A DNA stretch of 64,000 nt, from assembly GCA_963805295.1 (NCBI GenBank), contig CAWDTW010000106.1:1-64000 (forward strand). Direction: 5' to 3'. Position 1 is the stretch's first letter; each line of letters starts with the position of its first letter. A program made the position numbers and the translations under genes. A model generated the notes under the pieces. It was not told where the DNA came from. It did not search any database and was given only the letters and a program-made list of their open reading frames with translations. This stretch comes from Roseiarcus sp963805295 (lineage in GTDB: Bacteria; Pseudomonadota; Alphaproteobacteria; Rhizobiales; Beijerinckiaceae). Shown in pieces: positions 9,462-19,665 of the stretch.

Positions 9462-11514
9462 CTATTGCGGAATGCCGAGGACGAAGCCGCTGTAGACGAT
9501 CGCGTTGGCGCCCGGGTTCGATTGGATCGGCGGCACGTTGGCGAGCGTGATCGGCGGCGCCGCTCCAGGCGTGCCGCCGCGCGGCACGGTATGCACCACC
9601 TGGCTCGGCGGCAGCGCGTCGCCGTTGCGCAGATGCGCGTACATAAGGTTCATCGCTTCGATGTAGTATTTCATCAGCGGAATGAGCGTCGTGTCGAAGC
9701 CGGGCAGCTCCACGATGTCGTCGAGGTGGTTGGCGTTCGTCACTTCGTAGTAGCGAAGCTGACTCTTGCCTCCTTCGGTTTGCGCGTTCAGCCCGACATA
9801 GGCCCGGTCGACGAAGTTCGGCGGCAGGATGTCGTCGGCGCGGCCCTCGACGATGATCGCCGGGACGCCATGCAGATCGCCAGTCGCGAGCACTTGCCTG
9901 TTGCCGTTGCGAACATGCGCCGACTGGTCGGCGGGCGCCACCGTCTGACCCGTGACCGGATCGACCCCGGTCGCCAGCCCGCGGAAGCAGAGCGCGGCGG
10001 CCAGATCCTGGTCGGGGGTGGACGCCCGGTCCTCGGTCCCGGTGCTGTTGTTGACGAGGTTGATTCCGCCGGTCGGGGGAATGCCGTTGCTGGCGCCGAA
10101 CAGGACGGCCTCGCTGGCGGCCGCAAGCGGGACCACCGCATTGCTTGTCGGGTCGGTCGCAGCGAAGCTGATCCCGCACAGATTGTCGGTCGGCTTGAAC
10201 CGGCCATAGGCGTTGGCGTAGGTCACGACGATCGCCTGCGGCACATAGGCGAACCACAGGAGCCCCTCAGTGAAGTTCTGCTCCGGCAGGAAGCCGAACG
10301 CGTTCAGCTTCTGCTGCGCCTCGGCCGCCTGAGCGGCCGCGGTCGTCGAGGCGAGCAGGCCGTCTGCGTGCAAGGCGGCGCAGCGCGCCGCGCTGGGCGC
10401 GAGGTTGAAGGGGGCCGTGGGTCAGGCTGCCGACTGCGCAGCCCTCATAGACGTTCTGGAAGGTGAAGTAGTCGATCGCCTCCGTCGGCTGCGCGGTGAA
10501 GGGCGGACTGCCGCCCTGGGCGATCGTGAACGGCCGGAAATTCTTCGGATTGACGTTCGGCTCGCTCACGGCGGCGCCGTCGATCAGGCCTTCGTGGTCC
10601 TGTTCGATCGCGCGCAGCGACGCTCCGCCGCCGTTGGACACGCTGGAGGCGATGACGATCGTGTTCCGCTTGCTGATATTGGCGCCCGGAAACTTCTGGT
10701 TGAGCACGTAGAAGGCGAACTGGATCGACTGCAGCACGTCGGTTCCCCAGTCGCGCTCGGGGTTCTGGCGCGAGAACGCATGCTTGAACGCGAAACGGTT
10801 GGGAAAGGCCGCGTTGTACTGCGCGCGCTCCTCCGGCGACAGCGGGGCGACGAACTGCGCGTTCGCCCCGGCCGCGGCGATGGTGGTGACGTCGCCGCGC
10901 AGCGTGTCGACCAGGCCATTCTGCAGGTCGTCGAAGCCGGTGCCGGTTCCCTTGTCGGTGTAGGCGACGGCGCAGCCGTGCTTGAGCCCCCAGTCGCCCG
11001 CCGAGGCGATCGCGCCGTATATGCCGCGCGAGCCGGACGACGGCGCGGTGACGATGCACCCTTGGCCCGGATTGTAGCTGTCCGGCACCTGCACCATCAG
11101 GGTGATCTGCGTGCTGGCGCCGTTCTCCGCCGCATAGGCGAGCGTCTCGTCGCCGGCGATCAGCCCTTGCCCGCCGGTCGGATGGCCGTTGGCGTCGACA
11201 TTCGGTCCGTAGAGCACGCCGTAGCCGCCGCCCGTCGTCGAATCCACCAGCGCGCGGTAGTTGGTGTAGATTGCCAGCCGGCGCAGCTCTTCGTCGGTCG
11301 GTGGGCTGCTGACGCTCGGCGGGGTGGACGACTGCAGGCCGCTCGCGCCGAGTTCCGCGGTCAGCAGGTCGTTGCTAACGCCGTCATAGTGCGTCGTGAC
11401 CGGCGTGCCGCGAATGAACTCAGGCAACTCATTGAGCGCGCCTGCGCGCGCTTGGCCCGCGGCGCACACACATAGAGCGGTCCCGGCGACCAGCCAGGTG
11501 CGTAGAGATGACAC
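9462..11514 (-). CDS. D-3-hydroxybutyrate oligomer hydrolase, one frameshift
   Basis: About 684 residues, close to the 3HB-oligomer hydrolase of Ralstonia (about 700). It would hydrolyse PHB oligomers to monomers outside the cytoplasm or in the periplasm. The GTG start at 11514 follows GGGAGGGG and begins a signal peptide (SLRTWLVAGTALCVCAAGQA). The nucleophile region is SSVSNGGGAS. The C-terminal half has DLHGVPAIIVEGRADDILPP and NANHLDDI, expected to supply the catalytic Asp and His. The frame breaks at a G5 run (10410-10414): GSLTHGP continues as FNLAPSAARCAALHADG. This is a likely homopolymer error. Confidence 0.85.
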
Positions 11515-11839
11515 TGACCCCTCCCATTCTTCTCGGCGACCGATACGCCGCAGGAAATGAATAGCATGACCGGGAAGCGGTTCGGCAAGCGTCAGCACTG
11601 ACGACGCTACGACCTCCCTCGATCCGTGCGCATCCGCACGTGTTGCCGAATTCTTGCCTGCATTTCTCACCGAGCGCAAGTTGAATACGGTGACGCCTGC
11701 ATGGTTACCGTTTATGGCGATGGCGAGTGGCGTTTCGGAAGTGTCGCCGCGCGTCGGCCGATGGGCCCGTATCCGCCTTCGGGTGTGGCGTCGGCCGGAG
11801 GACCCCGATCGATCGGCGCGGCGCGCAAGGTGCCCGAGA

Positions 11840-11915
11840 GCTCCCTGTTCTGACATGAAACGTTCCCTGCTCTTCGCAAACTCTTCCCTGCTCCTCGAAA
11901 CCAGTCTCCCTGTTC
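11840..11915 (-). repeat. Helix-phased CAGGGA repeats (locus A)
   Basis: Four copies of TCCCTG (CAGGGA on the minus strand) start at 11842, 11864, 11885 and 11907, so at spacings of 22, 21 and 22 bp. Sequence between copies is not conserved. The same motif with the same spacing is at 25.1, 32.4 and 61.9 kb. They lie 120-190 bp upstream of a promoter-like sequence at 12031-12059. Confidence 0.65.
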
Positions 11916-12030
11916 TTCGGACCGGAGCGGCGGTCGGCCGCCCGCCTCAGGCAGCGTCTGCATTGCGCCGGGGCGCCGGCGGCGCCCGCTCGGCGCCGGG
12001 TCCATTACCCATCCGCAACGGGCAGGAAAA

Positions 12031-12059
12031 TTGTTGGCGAATGCGGGCTTTTGTGCTAC
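12031..12059 (+). promoter_or_regulatory. Sigma-70-like promoter in the locus A repeat module
   Basis: TTGTTG, 17-bp spacer, TGCTAC. The same arrangement (TTGTTG, 17 bp, TGCTAT) is at 62037-62065 within the same kind of flanking sequence (AAAATTGTTGGC), while the spacers differ. Conservation of the two boxes and the spacing supports a real promoter. No ORF I believe in follows it. Confidence 0.45.
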
Positions 12060-12380
12060 ATTTGTTCTCGTGTGGAAAGGCTCCCAATGACTTTTTTCCG
12101 CGTGCTCTCGCGCGCCGCCCGCGCGCTCCGCGTCGAGACTTATCCTCGCTCCGAATCCCCGTAACTCCCAAGGGGAGGCTTTGGGTGTTTGGCGTTCGAC
12201 TGACCGTCGCTCGGATGGAATTGGCCAGAGAGGGGATCAATGCTCCATGATGATTTTGGGTCATCCCCGCCCCACCTGCGCCAGGTCCGACACGGCTCTG
12301 GCCGGGAAGAGGGGCAATGAATTTTTTTCTTGGCCCGGTCGCCCGCGCAACGCCTTGATAGGGCTCGCTTCGCGGAAAGA

Positions 12381-12410
12381 AATGGAAGGAAATGGAAGGA
12401 AATGGAAGGG
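12381..12410 (+). repeat. 10-bp tandem repeat AATGGAAGGA x3
   Basis: Three consecutive copies (the last ends GGG). It lies in the non-coding stretch between the 3HB-oligomer hydrolase and erpA. This 1.3-kb gap (11515-12855) otherwise holds the CAGGGA repeats, the promoter-like site and two segments repeated near 62 kb; I see no convincing gene in it. Confidence 0.6.
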
Positions 12411-12540
12411 GCTTTGGGGGGCTTGTTCGGCTTCATTGTGCGCCAAGCCGCGCGTGTGTTGCGTCTTTTGAAACGCCGGACGCCACGGGGGCAGGGATGC
12501 TCTGCCCGGCGCAAGCGTCGGCGCGCCGGAGCTGTAACCA

Positions 12541-12628
12541 ATTGAAAAGGCTAAAAACGGCAATGGGGAGGCCTTGTAACGAGTTGGCATGATGGCACGG
12601 TCGGCGCCGCATCCGCTTGGCGTCCGCG
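12541..12628 (+). repeat. Dispersed intergenic repeat, copy A1
   Basis: Aligns without gaps to 62291-62378 at about 85% identity by eye; shared blocks include GGCCTTGTAAC and GTTGGCATGA. It accompanies the other shared blocks of this module. Possible untranslated RNA or relic of a mobile element. Confidence 0.55.
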
Positions 12629-12767
12629 CCACGTCGGCCAAGCCCGGCGAACTAACGTTCTGCTACGAGGCGGGGTGATCGGCTGTGGTCTTTATCGGTC
12701 GATCGGCGGACTCGGGCATGCGTTCAAGGTCGTTGCGCCCCCGGAATCCCGGAATTGGCGCCGCAAA

Positions 12768-12832
12768 GGCTTGAAAAGATTGAATTCGCGCCCGGAAATG
12801 GTATGGTGCCGGAAGCCTCCGACCCCCAAGAT
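12768..12832 (+). repeat. Dispersed intergenic repeat, copy A2
   Basis: Matches 62110-62174. Shared blocks are GGCTTGAAAAGATTGAA, CGCGCCCGGAAATGGTATGG and CCCCCAAGAT. In this locus it lies after block A1; near 62 kb it lies before the matching block, so the module parts are shuffled. Confidence 0.55.
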
Positions 12833-12855
12833 TTAGCGCCCGAGGCGCTCGCGGC

Positions 12856-13200
12856 CTAGACCGAAAAACTAACCCCGCAGCCGCAGGAGGCGGTCGCGTT
12901 CGGGTTCTTGACCCGGAACGACTGGCCCATCAGGTCGTCGACGAAGTCGAGCTCGGCGCCCTTCATCATTTCGAGCGACACGGGGTCGATGACCACCGTC
13001 GCCCCGTCGCGGGTGGCGACAAAGTCGTCCTCGGCCCGGGCGCGGTCGACGTCGAAGGCGTACTGGAAGCCCGAGCAGCCGCCGCCCTTGACGGAGATGC
13101 GCAGAGCCGCGCCGTCCTCGCCCTTGAGGATCGCGTTCAGGCGCCTCGCGGCGCTGGCGCTGATCGAGACGGCGTCGGAGGCGATGACGGCTTCGCTCAT
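12856..13200 (-). CDS. erpA: Iron-sulfur cluster insertion protein ErpA/HesB
   Basis: 114 residues, A-type carrier that delivers Fe-S clusters to target enzymes. The three conserved cysteines are C42 (GGGCSGFQY) and C106/C108 (SCGCGVSFSV). It is divergent from dgt with about 100 bases between starts, as in many Hyphomicrobiales. The minus frame stays open far upstream of the ATG, but that extension is the shadow of dgt. The start is set by the family. Confidence 0.93.
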   Translation of the reverse strand: MSEAVIASDAVSISASAARRLNAILKGEDGAALRISVKGGGCSGFQYAFDVDRARAEDDFVATRDGATVVIDPVSLEMMKGAELDFVDDLMGQSFRVKNPNATASCGCGVSFSV

Positions 13201-13302
13201 GAAAGGACCCTTTGTCGCTGGCGCCGCAAGGCGGGCGGCTTCAAGACTTCGCCCGGTTAAGATATGGACGCCGGTCGACAGGCGCAACTCGGGGGGACAC
13301 GG

Positions 13303-14505
13303 ATGGCGATCGAAAGCGGGCAGGCGTCCCGCGCTCCCTACGCGGCCAACCCTGCGCGCGCGCCGGGACGCCTCGTCGCCGAGCCGCCCCCCGCGGCCCG
13401 GACCGAATTCCAGCGCGACCGCGACCGCATCGTCCATTCGACCGCCTTCCGCCGTCTCGCCCACAAGACCCAGGTCTTCGTCCATCACGAGGGCGACCAT
13501 TTCCGCACCCGGCTCACCCACACGATCGAAGTCGCCCAGATCGCCCGCGCGCTCGCCCGCGCGCTCAGGCTGGACGACGACCTCGCCGAGGCGGTCGCGC
13601 TCGGCCACGACCTCGGCCACACGCCGTTCGGCCATACCGGCGAGGACGCGCTCGACGCCTGCATGGCCGGGCACGGCGGCTTCGACCACAACAGCCATGC
13701 GCTGCGCATCGTCACCGAGCTCGAGGCGCGCTACGCCGAATTCGACGGCCTGAATCTCACCCAGCCGACGCTCGCCGGGCTCGTCAAGCACAACGGGCCG
13801 CTCCTCGACGCCTCCGGCGCGCCGGCGGAACGCTACCGCAAGCGCGGAATCCCCGAGGCGATCCTGCGTTACGATCGCCTTCAGCCCCTCGACCTCGGCC
13901 GCCCTGCGAGCCTCGAGGCGCAGGCGGCGGCGATCGCCGACGACATCGCCTATGACGCCCACGACATCGACGACGGCCTGCGCGCGGGCCTCTTCACGCT
14001 CGGCGACATCCGCGCCGTCCCTTTCGTCGGCGATCTCGTCCGTGAGATCGAGGACCGCTATCCGGGCCTCGAGGAGCCGCGCGTCATCCATGAACTGACC
14101 CGCCGGGTCATCACCCGTTTCATCGAGGACGCTATCGGGGAAAGCGGGCGGCGGATCGCCGAAGCCGGCGCAGACAGCCCCGAGGCCGTCGCCGCGGCGG
14201 GCGAAACCCTCGTCGGCCATTCGGCGGCGATCGAGACGGCCGACCGTGACGTGAAGACGTTCCTCTTCGCCCACATGTACCGCCACCCGTCGGTGTTGAC
14301 GGTGCGCGACAAGGCCGACGCGATCGTCCGGCGGCTGTTTGAGGCCTACATGGCCGATCCGTCCGTCATGCCCAGCGGCTGGGCGGCCAAAGCGGGGCAG
14401 GGCGAGCGGGCGCGGGCGGTCGCCGACTACATCGCCGGAATGACCGACCGATTCGCGATCCACGAGCATTCCCGCCTTTTTGACGCGTCGCCGGACTTGG
14501 GTTAG
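13303..14505 (+). CDS. dgt: Deoxyguanosinetriphosphate triphosphohydrolase-like protein
   Basis: HD-domain dNTPase of about 400 residues that cleaves dNTPs to nucleoside and tripolyphosphate. Visible motifs: RDRIVHSTAFRRLAHKTQVF, HTIEVAQIARALAR, and the HD pair in GHDLGHTPFGHTGED. A second catalytic region is GGFDHNSHALRIV. I prefer ATG 13303 (MAIESGQ), preceded by a G-rich stretch, over ATG 13264. It is followed after 32 bases by argS in the same direction. Confidence 0.93.
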   Translation: MAIESGQASRAPYAANPARAPGRLVAEPPPAARTEFQRDRDRIVHSTAFRRLAHKTQVFVHHEGDHFRTRLTHTIEVAQIARALARALRLDDDLAEAVALGHDLGHTPFGHTGEDALDACMAGHGGFDHNSHALRIVTELEARYAEFDGLNLTQPTLAGLVKHNGPLLDASGAPAERYRKRGIPEAILRYDRLQPLDLGRPASLEAQAAAIADDIAYDAHDIDDGLRAGLFTLGDIRAVPFVGDLVREIEDRYPGLEEPRVIHELTRRVITRFIEDAIGESGRRIAEAGADSPEAVAAAGETLVGHSAAIETADRDVKTFLFAHMYRHPSVLTVRDKADAIVRRLFEAYMADPSVMPSGWAAKAGQGERARAVADYIAGMTDRFAIHEHSRLFDASPDLG

Positions 14506-14537
14506 ACGCGCGCGACCCTTCGGAGCCGGCGGAAAGA

Positions 14538-16314
14538 ATGAACGTTTTTGCGGATTTTCAGGCGCGCGTCGCCTCGCTGATCGAGCGGCGGATCGCGGCC
14601 GGCGAGCTGCCCCGGCGGCCTCGATCTCGGGCGTTTCGTCGTCGAGCCGCCGCGCGACGCCGCCCACGGCGATCTCTCGACCAACGCCGCGATGGTCTAT
14701 GCGCGCGAGGCAAAGGCCGCGGGCTCGAGTCCGCGCGCGCTCGCCGAGCGCCTCGCCGCCGACCTCGCGCAGGAGCCGGACGTCCTCTCGGCCGAGATCG
14801 CCGGACCGGGGTTCATCAATATCGTCTTGAAACCAGAGGTTTACGAGCGAATCCTGAGAGCCGTTCTGACCGAGGGCGCGGCGTTCGGGGCCGGCGCCGC
14901 CGAGCGCGGCCGGGCCGGTCAACGTCGAATACGTCAGCGCCAACCCGACCGGGCCGATGCATGTCGGGCATGCGCGGGGCGCGGTCTACGGCGACGCGCT
15001 CGCGAGCCTGCTGAACTTCGCCGGCCGGGAGGCGACGCGCGAATATTACATCAACGACGCCGGGGCGCAGGTCGACGCGCTCGCGCGCTCGGCCTTTCTC
15101 CGCTACCGCGAGGCGCTCGGCGAAGAGATCGGCTCGATCCCCGAGGGGCTCTATCCGGGCGACTACCTGAAGAGCGTCGGCGAGGCGTTGGCGCGCGAGT
15201 TCGGCGGGGCGCTGAGGGACAAGCCAGAGGCGGAATGGCTGCCTCTGGCACGCAGCCGCGCGACCGGCGGGATGATGGCGATGATTCGCGACGATCTGGC
15301 CGCGCTCAACATCAGCCATGAGGTTTTCGCGTCGGAACGCGAGTTGACCGGGGCCGACGGCGGGCCGGATCGCGTGCGGGAAGCTATCGACGCTCTGCGG
15401 GCCAAGGGGCTCATCTACGAAGGCCGCCTGCCTCCGCCCAAGGGCGCGCCCGCCGACGACTGGGAGGATCGCGAGCAGACGCTGTTCCGTTCGACCAAAT
15501 TCGGGGACGACGTCGACCGCCCGCTCGTCAAGTCGGACGGCGGCTACACCTATTTCGCCAGCGACATCGCCTACCACAAGACCAAGATCGACCGCGGGTT
15601 CTCTACGCTGGTCGACATCTGGGGCGCAGACCACGGCGGCTACGTCAAGCGCATGCAGGCGGCTGTCGCGGCGCTCTCCGACAACAAGGCGAAGCTCGAG
15701 GTGCGCCTGTGCCAGTTGGTGCGCCTGATGCGTGCCGGCGAACCGGTCAAAATGTCGAAGCGTTCCGGGGACTTCGTGACCCTTCGTGAAGTCGTGGACG
15801 AGGTGGGGTCGGACGCCGTTCGCTTCATCATGCTGACGCGCAAGAACGACGCCCCGCTCGACTTCGACCTCGCCAAGGTGATCGAGCAGAGCCAGGATAA
15901 TCCGGTCTTCTATGTTCAATACGCCCATGCGCGCGTTCGCAGCGTTCTCAGACAGGGTCAGGCGACCTTTCCCGATTTCGATCTCAGTCCGGGCGCGCTC
16001 GCTCGAGCCGACGTTTCGCTCCTGAACGACGTCGGCGAGCGCGACCTGATGCGCACGATGGCTCAGTACCCCCGGCTCGTTGCCCAGGCCGCCGACGCGC
16101 ACGAACCGCATCGGGTGGCGTTCTTCGCCCACGAACTGGCCACGCGCTTCCATGCTCATTGGAATCGAGGCAAAGATTTTCGCGATTTGCGGTTCGTTAA
16201 TGAAATGAGTTGAAATCTGTCGTATGCGCGATTGTGTTTGGTGGGTGCGGTCGGCCTTGTTTTGGCCTCTGCACTGTCAATTTTAGGGGTTAGCGCCCCC
16301 GAGGAGATGCGTTA
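14538..16314 (+). CDS. argS: Arginyl-tRNA synthetase, several indels
   Basis: Class I synthetase that charges tRNA-Arg. The ATP-binding signature VSANPTGPMHVGHARGAV carries the HIGH-type HVGH, and KMSKRSGD is the KMSKS-type loop. The frame changes at a C4 run near 14611 (one extra C; correcting it gives ELPGGLDLGRF) and a G3 run near 14914 (correcting it gives ERGRPVNVEYVSANP). An apparent TGA at 16211 disappears if one A is restored and one removed: NENELNLSYARLCLVGAV, then GLVLASALSILGVS, with the true stop at 16312-16314. Because the gene is essential, these are almost certainly sequence errors. Confidence 0.92.
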
Positions 16315-16382
16315 GCGGATTGCCGCAGTGGATTGGCGGGCATGAGGCGCGTCGAGGGCGTTGCGGGTCTGACGAGGACGAG

Positions 16383-17798
16383 ATGAGCGTATCCGGGTCA
16401 CGAATGGCGTTCGACATCAACCTTGAGGAATTTGAACGTCGGCTGCGCGCGGCGGGCACGCAGCCGGCGGGCGCGGAAGATCCTTTGTTCGAGCTGGCGC
16501 GGCTCGTCGAATCTTCCAGGCCGGCGGCCGCGGGCGCCGCATCGCCGCTGCGCGCCGACGCGGAGCGGCCCCGGCCTCTCGAGGCGGCGGCGCTGAGGCC
16601 GGCCTTCGACGAAACGCCGGAGGCGCAGGGAAAGACCGACGAGGCCGAACCGGCGGAAGTCCCGGCCTTCCCCGATTTCCACGAGAATGATCTCGACCGT
16701 TCCGAACAGCCAACGGCCCGGCGCTCTGGCGGTTGGGGGCTGAAAGTTTCGGCGCTTGCAGTGGCCGGCGTCGCGATGATCGGAGCGGTATTCGCGCTCA
16801 AGGGCGGCGTGCCGGGCCTGCCCAAGCAGCCGCCCTATATCGCCGCGGCGCAGGGTCCGAACAAGGTGCTGCCGCCAAGCGACGACACCGTCGCGGCTTC
16901 AAACGACACAGGCGCGAGCTTGCTGAAAGACACTAGCCAGTCCGCGCACGTCAAGGTTGTCGCCTCCGAGGAACAGCCAGTCGATCTGAACGCGCTGGCG
17001 GCGTCAGGCGCGGCGTCTGCCGCCGCTTCGAACCCTCCCATCGACGCTTCTGGCGGAACAGCGGTCAGGGGGACGGTCGATACCCCGGTCGTCGTAGCGG
17101 CGCCTCGTCCTCCGCTGCCGGCGGCGTCACAGTTTCCCGATCCGAAGCCCGTGAGGACGGTTTCTTTGCGGCCAGACGGAACGCCGATCCCGTCGCCGGT
17201 CGTGGCGTCGGCGGACGCGAGCGGCGTCGCTCCCGCGACGGAGGCGCCCATTCTGCCCGCCAAGCCTGCGCCAAAGGCGACGACCGGCGCGGCCGCGATT
17301 GCGCAGCCTTCGACCCCAAAGGTTGATTTGCCCACGAAGATTTCAGGAAAGTCCTCCGCCCGGGTGGTGGTCGCCAAGACCGACACGACCGCTCCAAGCT
17401 CGATCGCGGAGGCGGCGAATGAACCACTTCAACCCGGAGCGATGGCGAAGTCGGAGAAGGCGGCAAGAGCGGCCAAGTCTCGGCAAGCCGCCGCCGAACC
17501 AGCGACGCGCTCGACGTCCCTCCAGCAGACAGTCGATTCCACTGTAGCGACGAAATCGAGCGGTTGGGCGGTGCAACTTGCTGCGCCGAAGTCCGACGCC
17601 GAAGCCAAGAGCGAAGCGACGCAGCTCAACGCCAAGTACGCTTCCACTCTCAATGGGTCGACGATTGGCGTGCACAAGGCGGTCGTCAACGGGGAGACGA
17701 TCTATCGCTTGCGCGTCGTCGGCTTGTCGAAAGCCGACGCGGCCGCGTTGTGCGCGCGCCTCAAGGGCGACGGCGGCGACTGTTTCATCGCCAAATGA
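16383..17798 (+). CDS. SPOR domain-containing membrane protein
   Basis: About 471 residues. Order: cytoplasmic N-terminus (FDINLEEFERRLRAAG), one membrane helix (KVSALAVAGVAMIGAVFAL), a long Pro/Ala/Ser-rich periplasmic linker, and a C-terminal SPOR domain (GWAVQLAAPKSDAEA; YRLRVVGLSKADAAALC). SPOR domains bind denuded septal peptidoglycan, so a division or wall role is likely. The position between argS and nagZ is conserved in the order. ATG 16383 was chosen; TTG 16320 and ATG 16404 are alternatives. The stop overlaps the nagZ start. Confidence 0.88.
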   Translation: MSVSGSRMAFDINLEEFERRLRAAGTQPAGAEDPLFELARLVESSRPAAAGAASPLRADAERPRPLEAAALRPAFDETPEAQGKTDEAEPAEVPAFPDFHENDLDRSEQPTARRSGGWGLKVSALAVAGVAMIGAVFALKGGVPGLPKQPPYIAAAQGPNKVLPPSDDTVAASNDTGASLLKDTSQSAHVKVVASEEQPVDLNALAASGAASAAASNPPIDASGGTAVRGTVDTPVVVAAPRPPLPAASQFPDPKPVRTVSLRPDGTPIPSPVVASADASGVAPATEAPILPAKPAPKATTGAAAIAQPSTPKVDLPTKISGKSSARVVVAKTDTTAPSSIAEAANEPLQPGAMAKSEKAARAAKSRQAAAEPATRSTSLQQTVDSTVATKSSGWAVQLAAPKSDAEAKSEATQLNAKYASTLNGSTIGVHKAVVNGETIYRLRVVGLSKADAAALCARLKGDGGDCFIAK

Positions 17799-18855
17799 GC
17801 GAGGCGTCGCGGTTCCCCTCGGGCTGAACCGACGGAGACCCCCCCTGCCGAAGGCGTTCATCTGCGGCTGCCAAGGCCTCGTGCTCAACCAAGAGGAGCG
17901 GGTTTTCTTTCGGCAAAGCGCTCCCTGGGGCCTCATCCTCTTCAAGCGCAACGTCGGTGGCCATGAGCAGCTGAGCGAACTGACCCGTTCGTTTCGCGAC
18001 TGCGTCGGCCGTGCCGACGCGCCGGTGCTCATCGATCAGGAAGGCGGGCAAGTCCAGCGGATGGCGCCGCCTGCTTGGCGGGCGTATCCCTCAGCGGGCG
18101 CTATCGAGGCCGGGCTGCCGCCGTCCGAGGCGGAGGCCGCGGCTCGGCTGATCGCTCGCTCGATCGCCCATGAATTGAGGAAAGCAGGAATCACAGTTGA
18201 TTGCGCGCCGGTGCTCGACGTTGCTGAGCCAGACACGCACGCCGTGATCGGGCGCCGGGCGTTTTCCGGGCGACCCGAACGCGTGGCCGCGATGGGCCGG
18301 GCTTTCGCGACTGGGCTTCTCTCCGGCGGCGTCGTCCCCGTTGTCAAGCACATGCCGGGGCATGGACGGGCGCGCGCGGACAGCCATCATGAGCTTCCCG
18401 TAGTTCATGCGACGCGGGAGGAGTTGAAACGCGATTTCACCCCGTTTGCCGCGCTCAGCGATCTGCCGATGGCGATGAGCGCCCACGTCGTCTACAGCGC
18501 GCTCGATCCAGAACGGCCGGCGACCATCTCGCGTGTTGTCGTCCAGGAGGTCATGCGCGGTGAGATTGGTTTCGACGGCCTGATCATGAGCGACGACGTG
18601 TCAATGAAGGCCTTGTGCGGGCCGTACGAAGAGCGCGCAATGGCCATCATTGACGCGGGGGTTGATTTGGTTCTTCATTGCAACGGCAATCTGGACGAGG
18701 CCAAAGCCGTCGCCTCCGCGGCGCGCGAATTATCCGGTGAGGGCCTGCGTCGCGCTCAAGCAGCCTTGGCGGGCTGCGACGCGCCCGAAGCGTTCGATGT
18801 GCGAGACGCCGACGTGAAACTGGCGGCGATCAACGCGGCGCTCGCCGTCCGCTGA
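17795..18855 (+). CDS. nagZ: Beta-N-acetylhexosaminidase NagZ, probable indel near the start
   Basis: Glycoside hydrolase family 3, removes N-acetylglucosamine from muropeptides in cell-wall recycling. The family motif KHMPGHGRARADSHHELP is present, and the nucleophile Asp is in GLIMSDDVSMKAL. The main frame has no good start. ATG 17795 overlaps the SPOR stop (ATGA), and adding one C in the C4 run at 17815-17818 connects MSEASRFP to LGLNRRRPPLPKAFICG. I infer this as the true start. In relatives scpA, scpB and tatA follow; here a rearranged region does. Confidence 0.9.
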
Positions 18856-18897
18856 GCGGCTTTTCGCCAATGGCGACGACGCGCGCCGCAAGGACCA

Positions 18898-19278
18898 TCA
18901 GGCTTCGGCGGCCTTTCCGAGAAAATGATCGATGGTTTCGAAGAATTCAGCCACGGAGATCGGCTTCGAAAGGTAGGCCTCGCAGCCGCCTTGCAGAATC
19001 TTTTCCTCATCGCCCTTCATGGCGAACGCCGTAATCGCGACGACGGGAATCGCGCGCAACTCTTCGTCGTCTTTCAGCCATTGCGTCACTTCGAGGCCGG
19101 AAACCTCCGGCAGCTGAATGTCCATGAGAATCAGATCCGGCCGGTGTCTGCGCGCCAGGTCCACCGCCTCGATGCCGCTTCGCGTCTGAACGATCCGATG
19201 ACCGCGAGTCTCGACGAGGTCGTTGAAAAGCTTCATGTTGAGCTCGTTGTCCTCAACGATGAGCACGGTCTTGGGCAT
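18898..19278 (-). CDS. divK: Single-domain response regulator DivK
   Basis: A 126-residue receiver with no output domain. Phospho-acceptor D53 (LILMDIQLPE), acidic pocket near residues 9-10 and K105 (YLSKPIS). Near-signature segments VLIVEDNELNMKLFNDL and VAITAFAMKGDEEKI match the Caulobacter/Rhizobiales DivK, which signals through DivJ/PleC to control CtrA. ATG 19278 has GGAAAG upstream. It is divergent from the DUF3572 gene, an arrangement common in the order. Confidence 0.93.
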   Translation of the reverse strand: MPKTVLIVEDNELNMKLFNDLVETRGHRIVQTRSGIEAVDLARRHRPDLILMDIQLPEVSGLEVTQWLKDDEELRAIPVVAITAFAMKGDEEKILQGGCEAYLSKPISVAEFFETIDHFLGKAAEA

Positions 19279-19356
19279 TCGGCTTTCCATCGGGCGCACC
19301 TGCCAGCTTGCATGACGACGCTAACGCGGAGACATTGACGAAAGGAGAATTCGAGT

Positions 19357-19665
19357 ATGCGCGGCCCGTCAAGAACGCGGCTATCCACAGGCCCCGAACT
19401 AGGCCCAGCCATCGCGATCAAGGCTTTGAATTTCCTGGCGGCGGACCGCGGGCAACTCGAAAGGTTCCTTTCGGTTACGGGACTGGGGCCTCACAATCTG
19501 CGAGGGGCGGCGGCTGATCCAGCCTTTTATGGGTCAGTTCTCGAGTATTTTCTCTCTGACGAACCGCTTCTCATCGCTTTTGCGGCCAACTCGGGCTTCT
19601 CCCCCGAGCATGTCGCGCGGGCGCTCCAGGCGCTCGGCGGTCCGCCGCCTCTCGCTGAGCCATGA
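19357..19665 (+). CDS. DUF3572 protein
   Basis: 102 residues of unknown function. AIAIKALNFLAADRGQLERF and SVLEYFLSDEPLLIAFA are typical of DUF3572, found next to divK and dinB in Hyphomicrobiales. AAGGAGA precedes the ATG. Its stop overlaps the dinB start (ATGA), so the two were translationally coupled. Confidence 0.85.
   Translation: MRGPSRTRLSTGPELGPAIAIKALNFLAADRGQLERFLSVTGLGPHNLRGAAADPAFYGSVLEYFLSDEPLLIAFAANSGFSPEHVARALQALGGPPPLAEP

Noticed and set aside
13201..14943. The minus-strand frame of erpA stays open for about 580 codons upstream of its ATG
   Set aside because: It is the opposite strand of dgt and the start of argS. ErpA proteins start at the ATG at 13200; the extension has the low-complexity composition of a GC-rich shadow.
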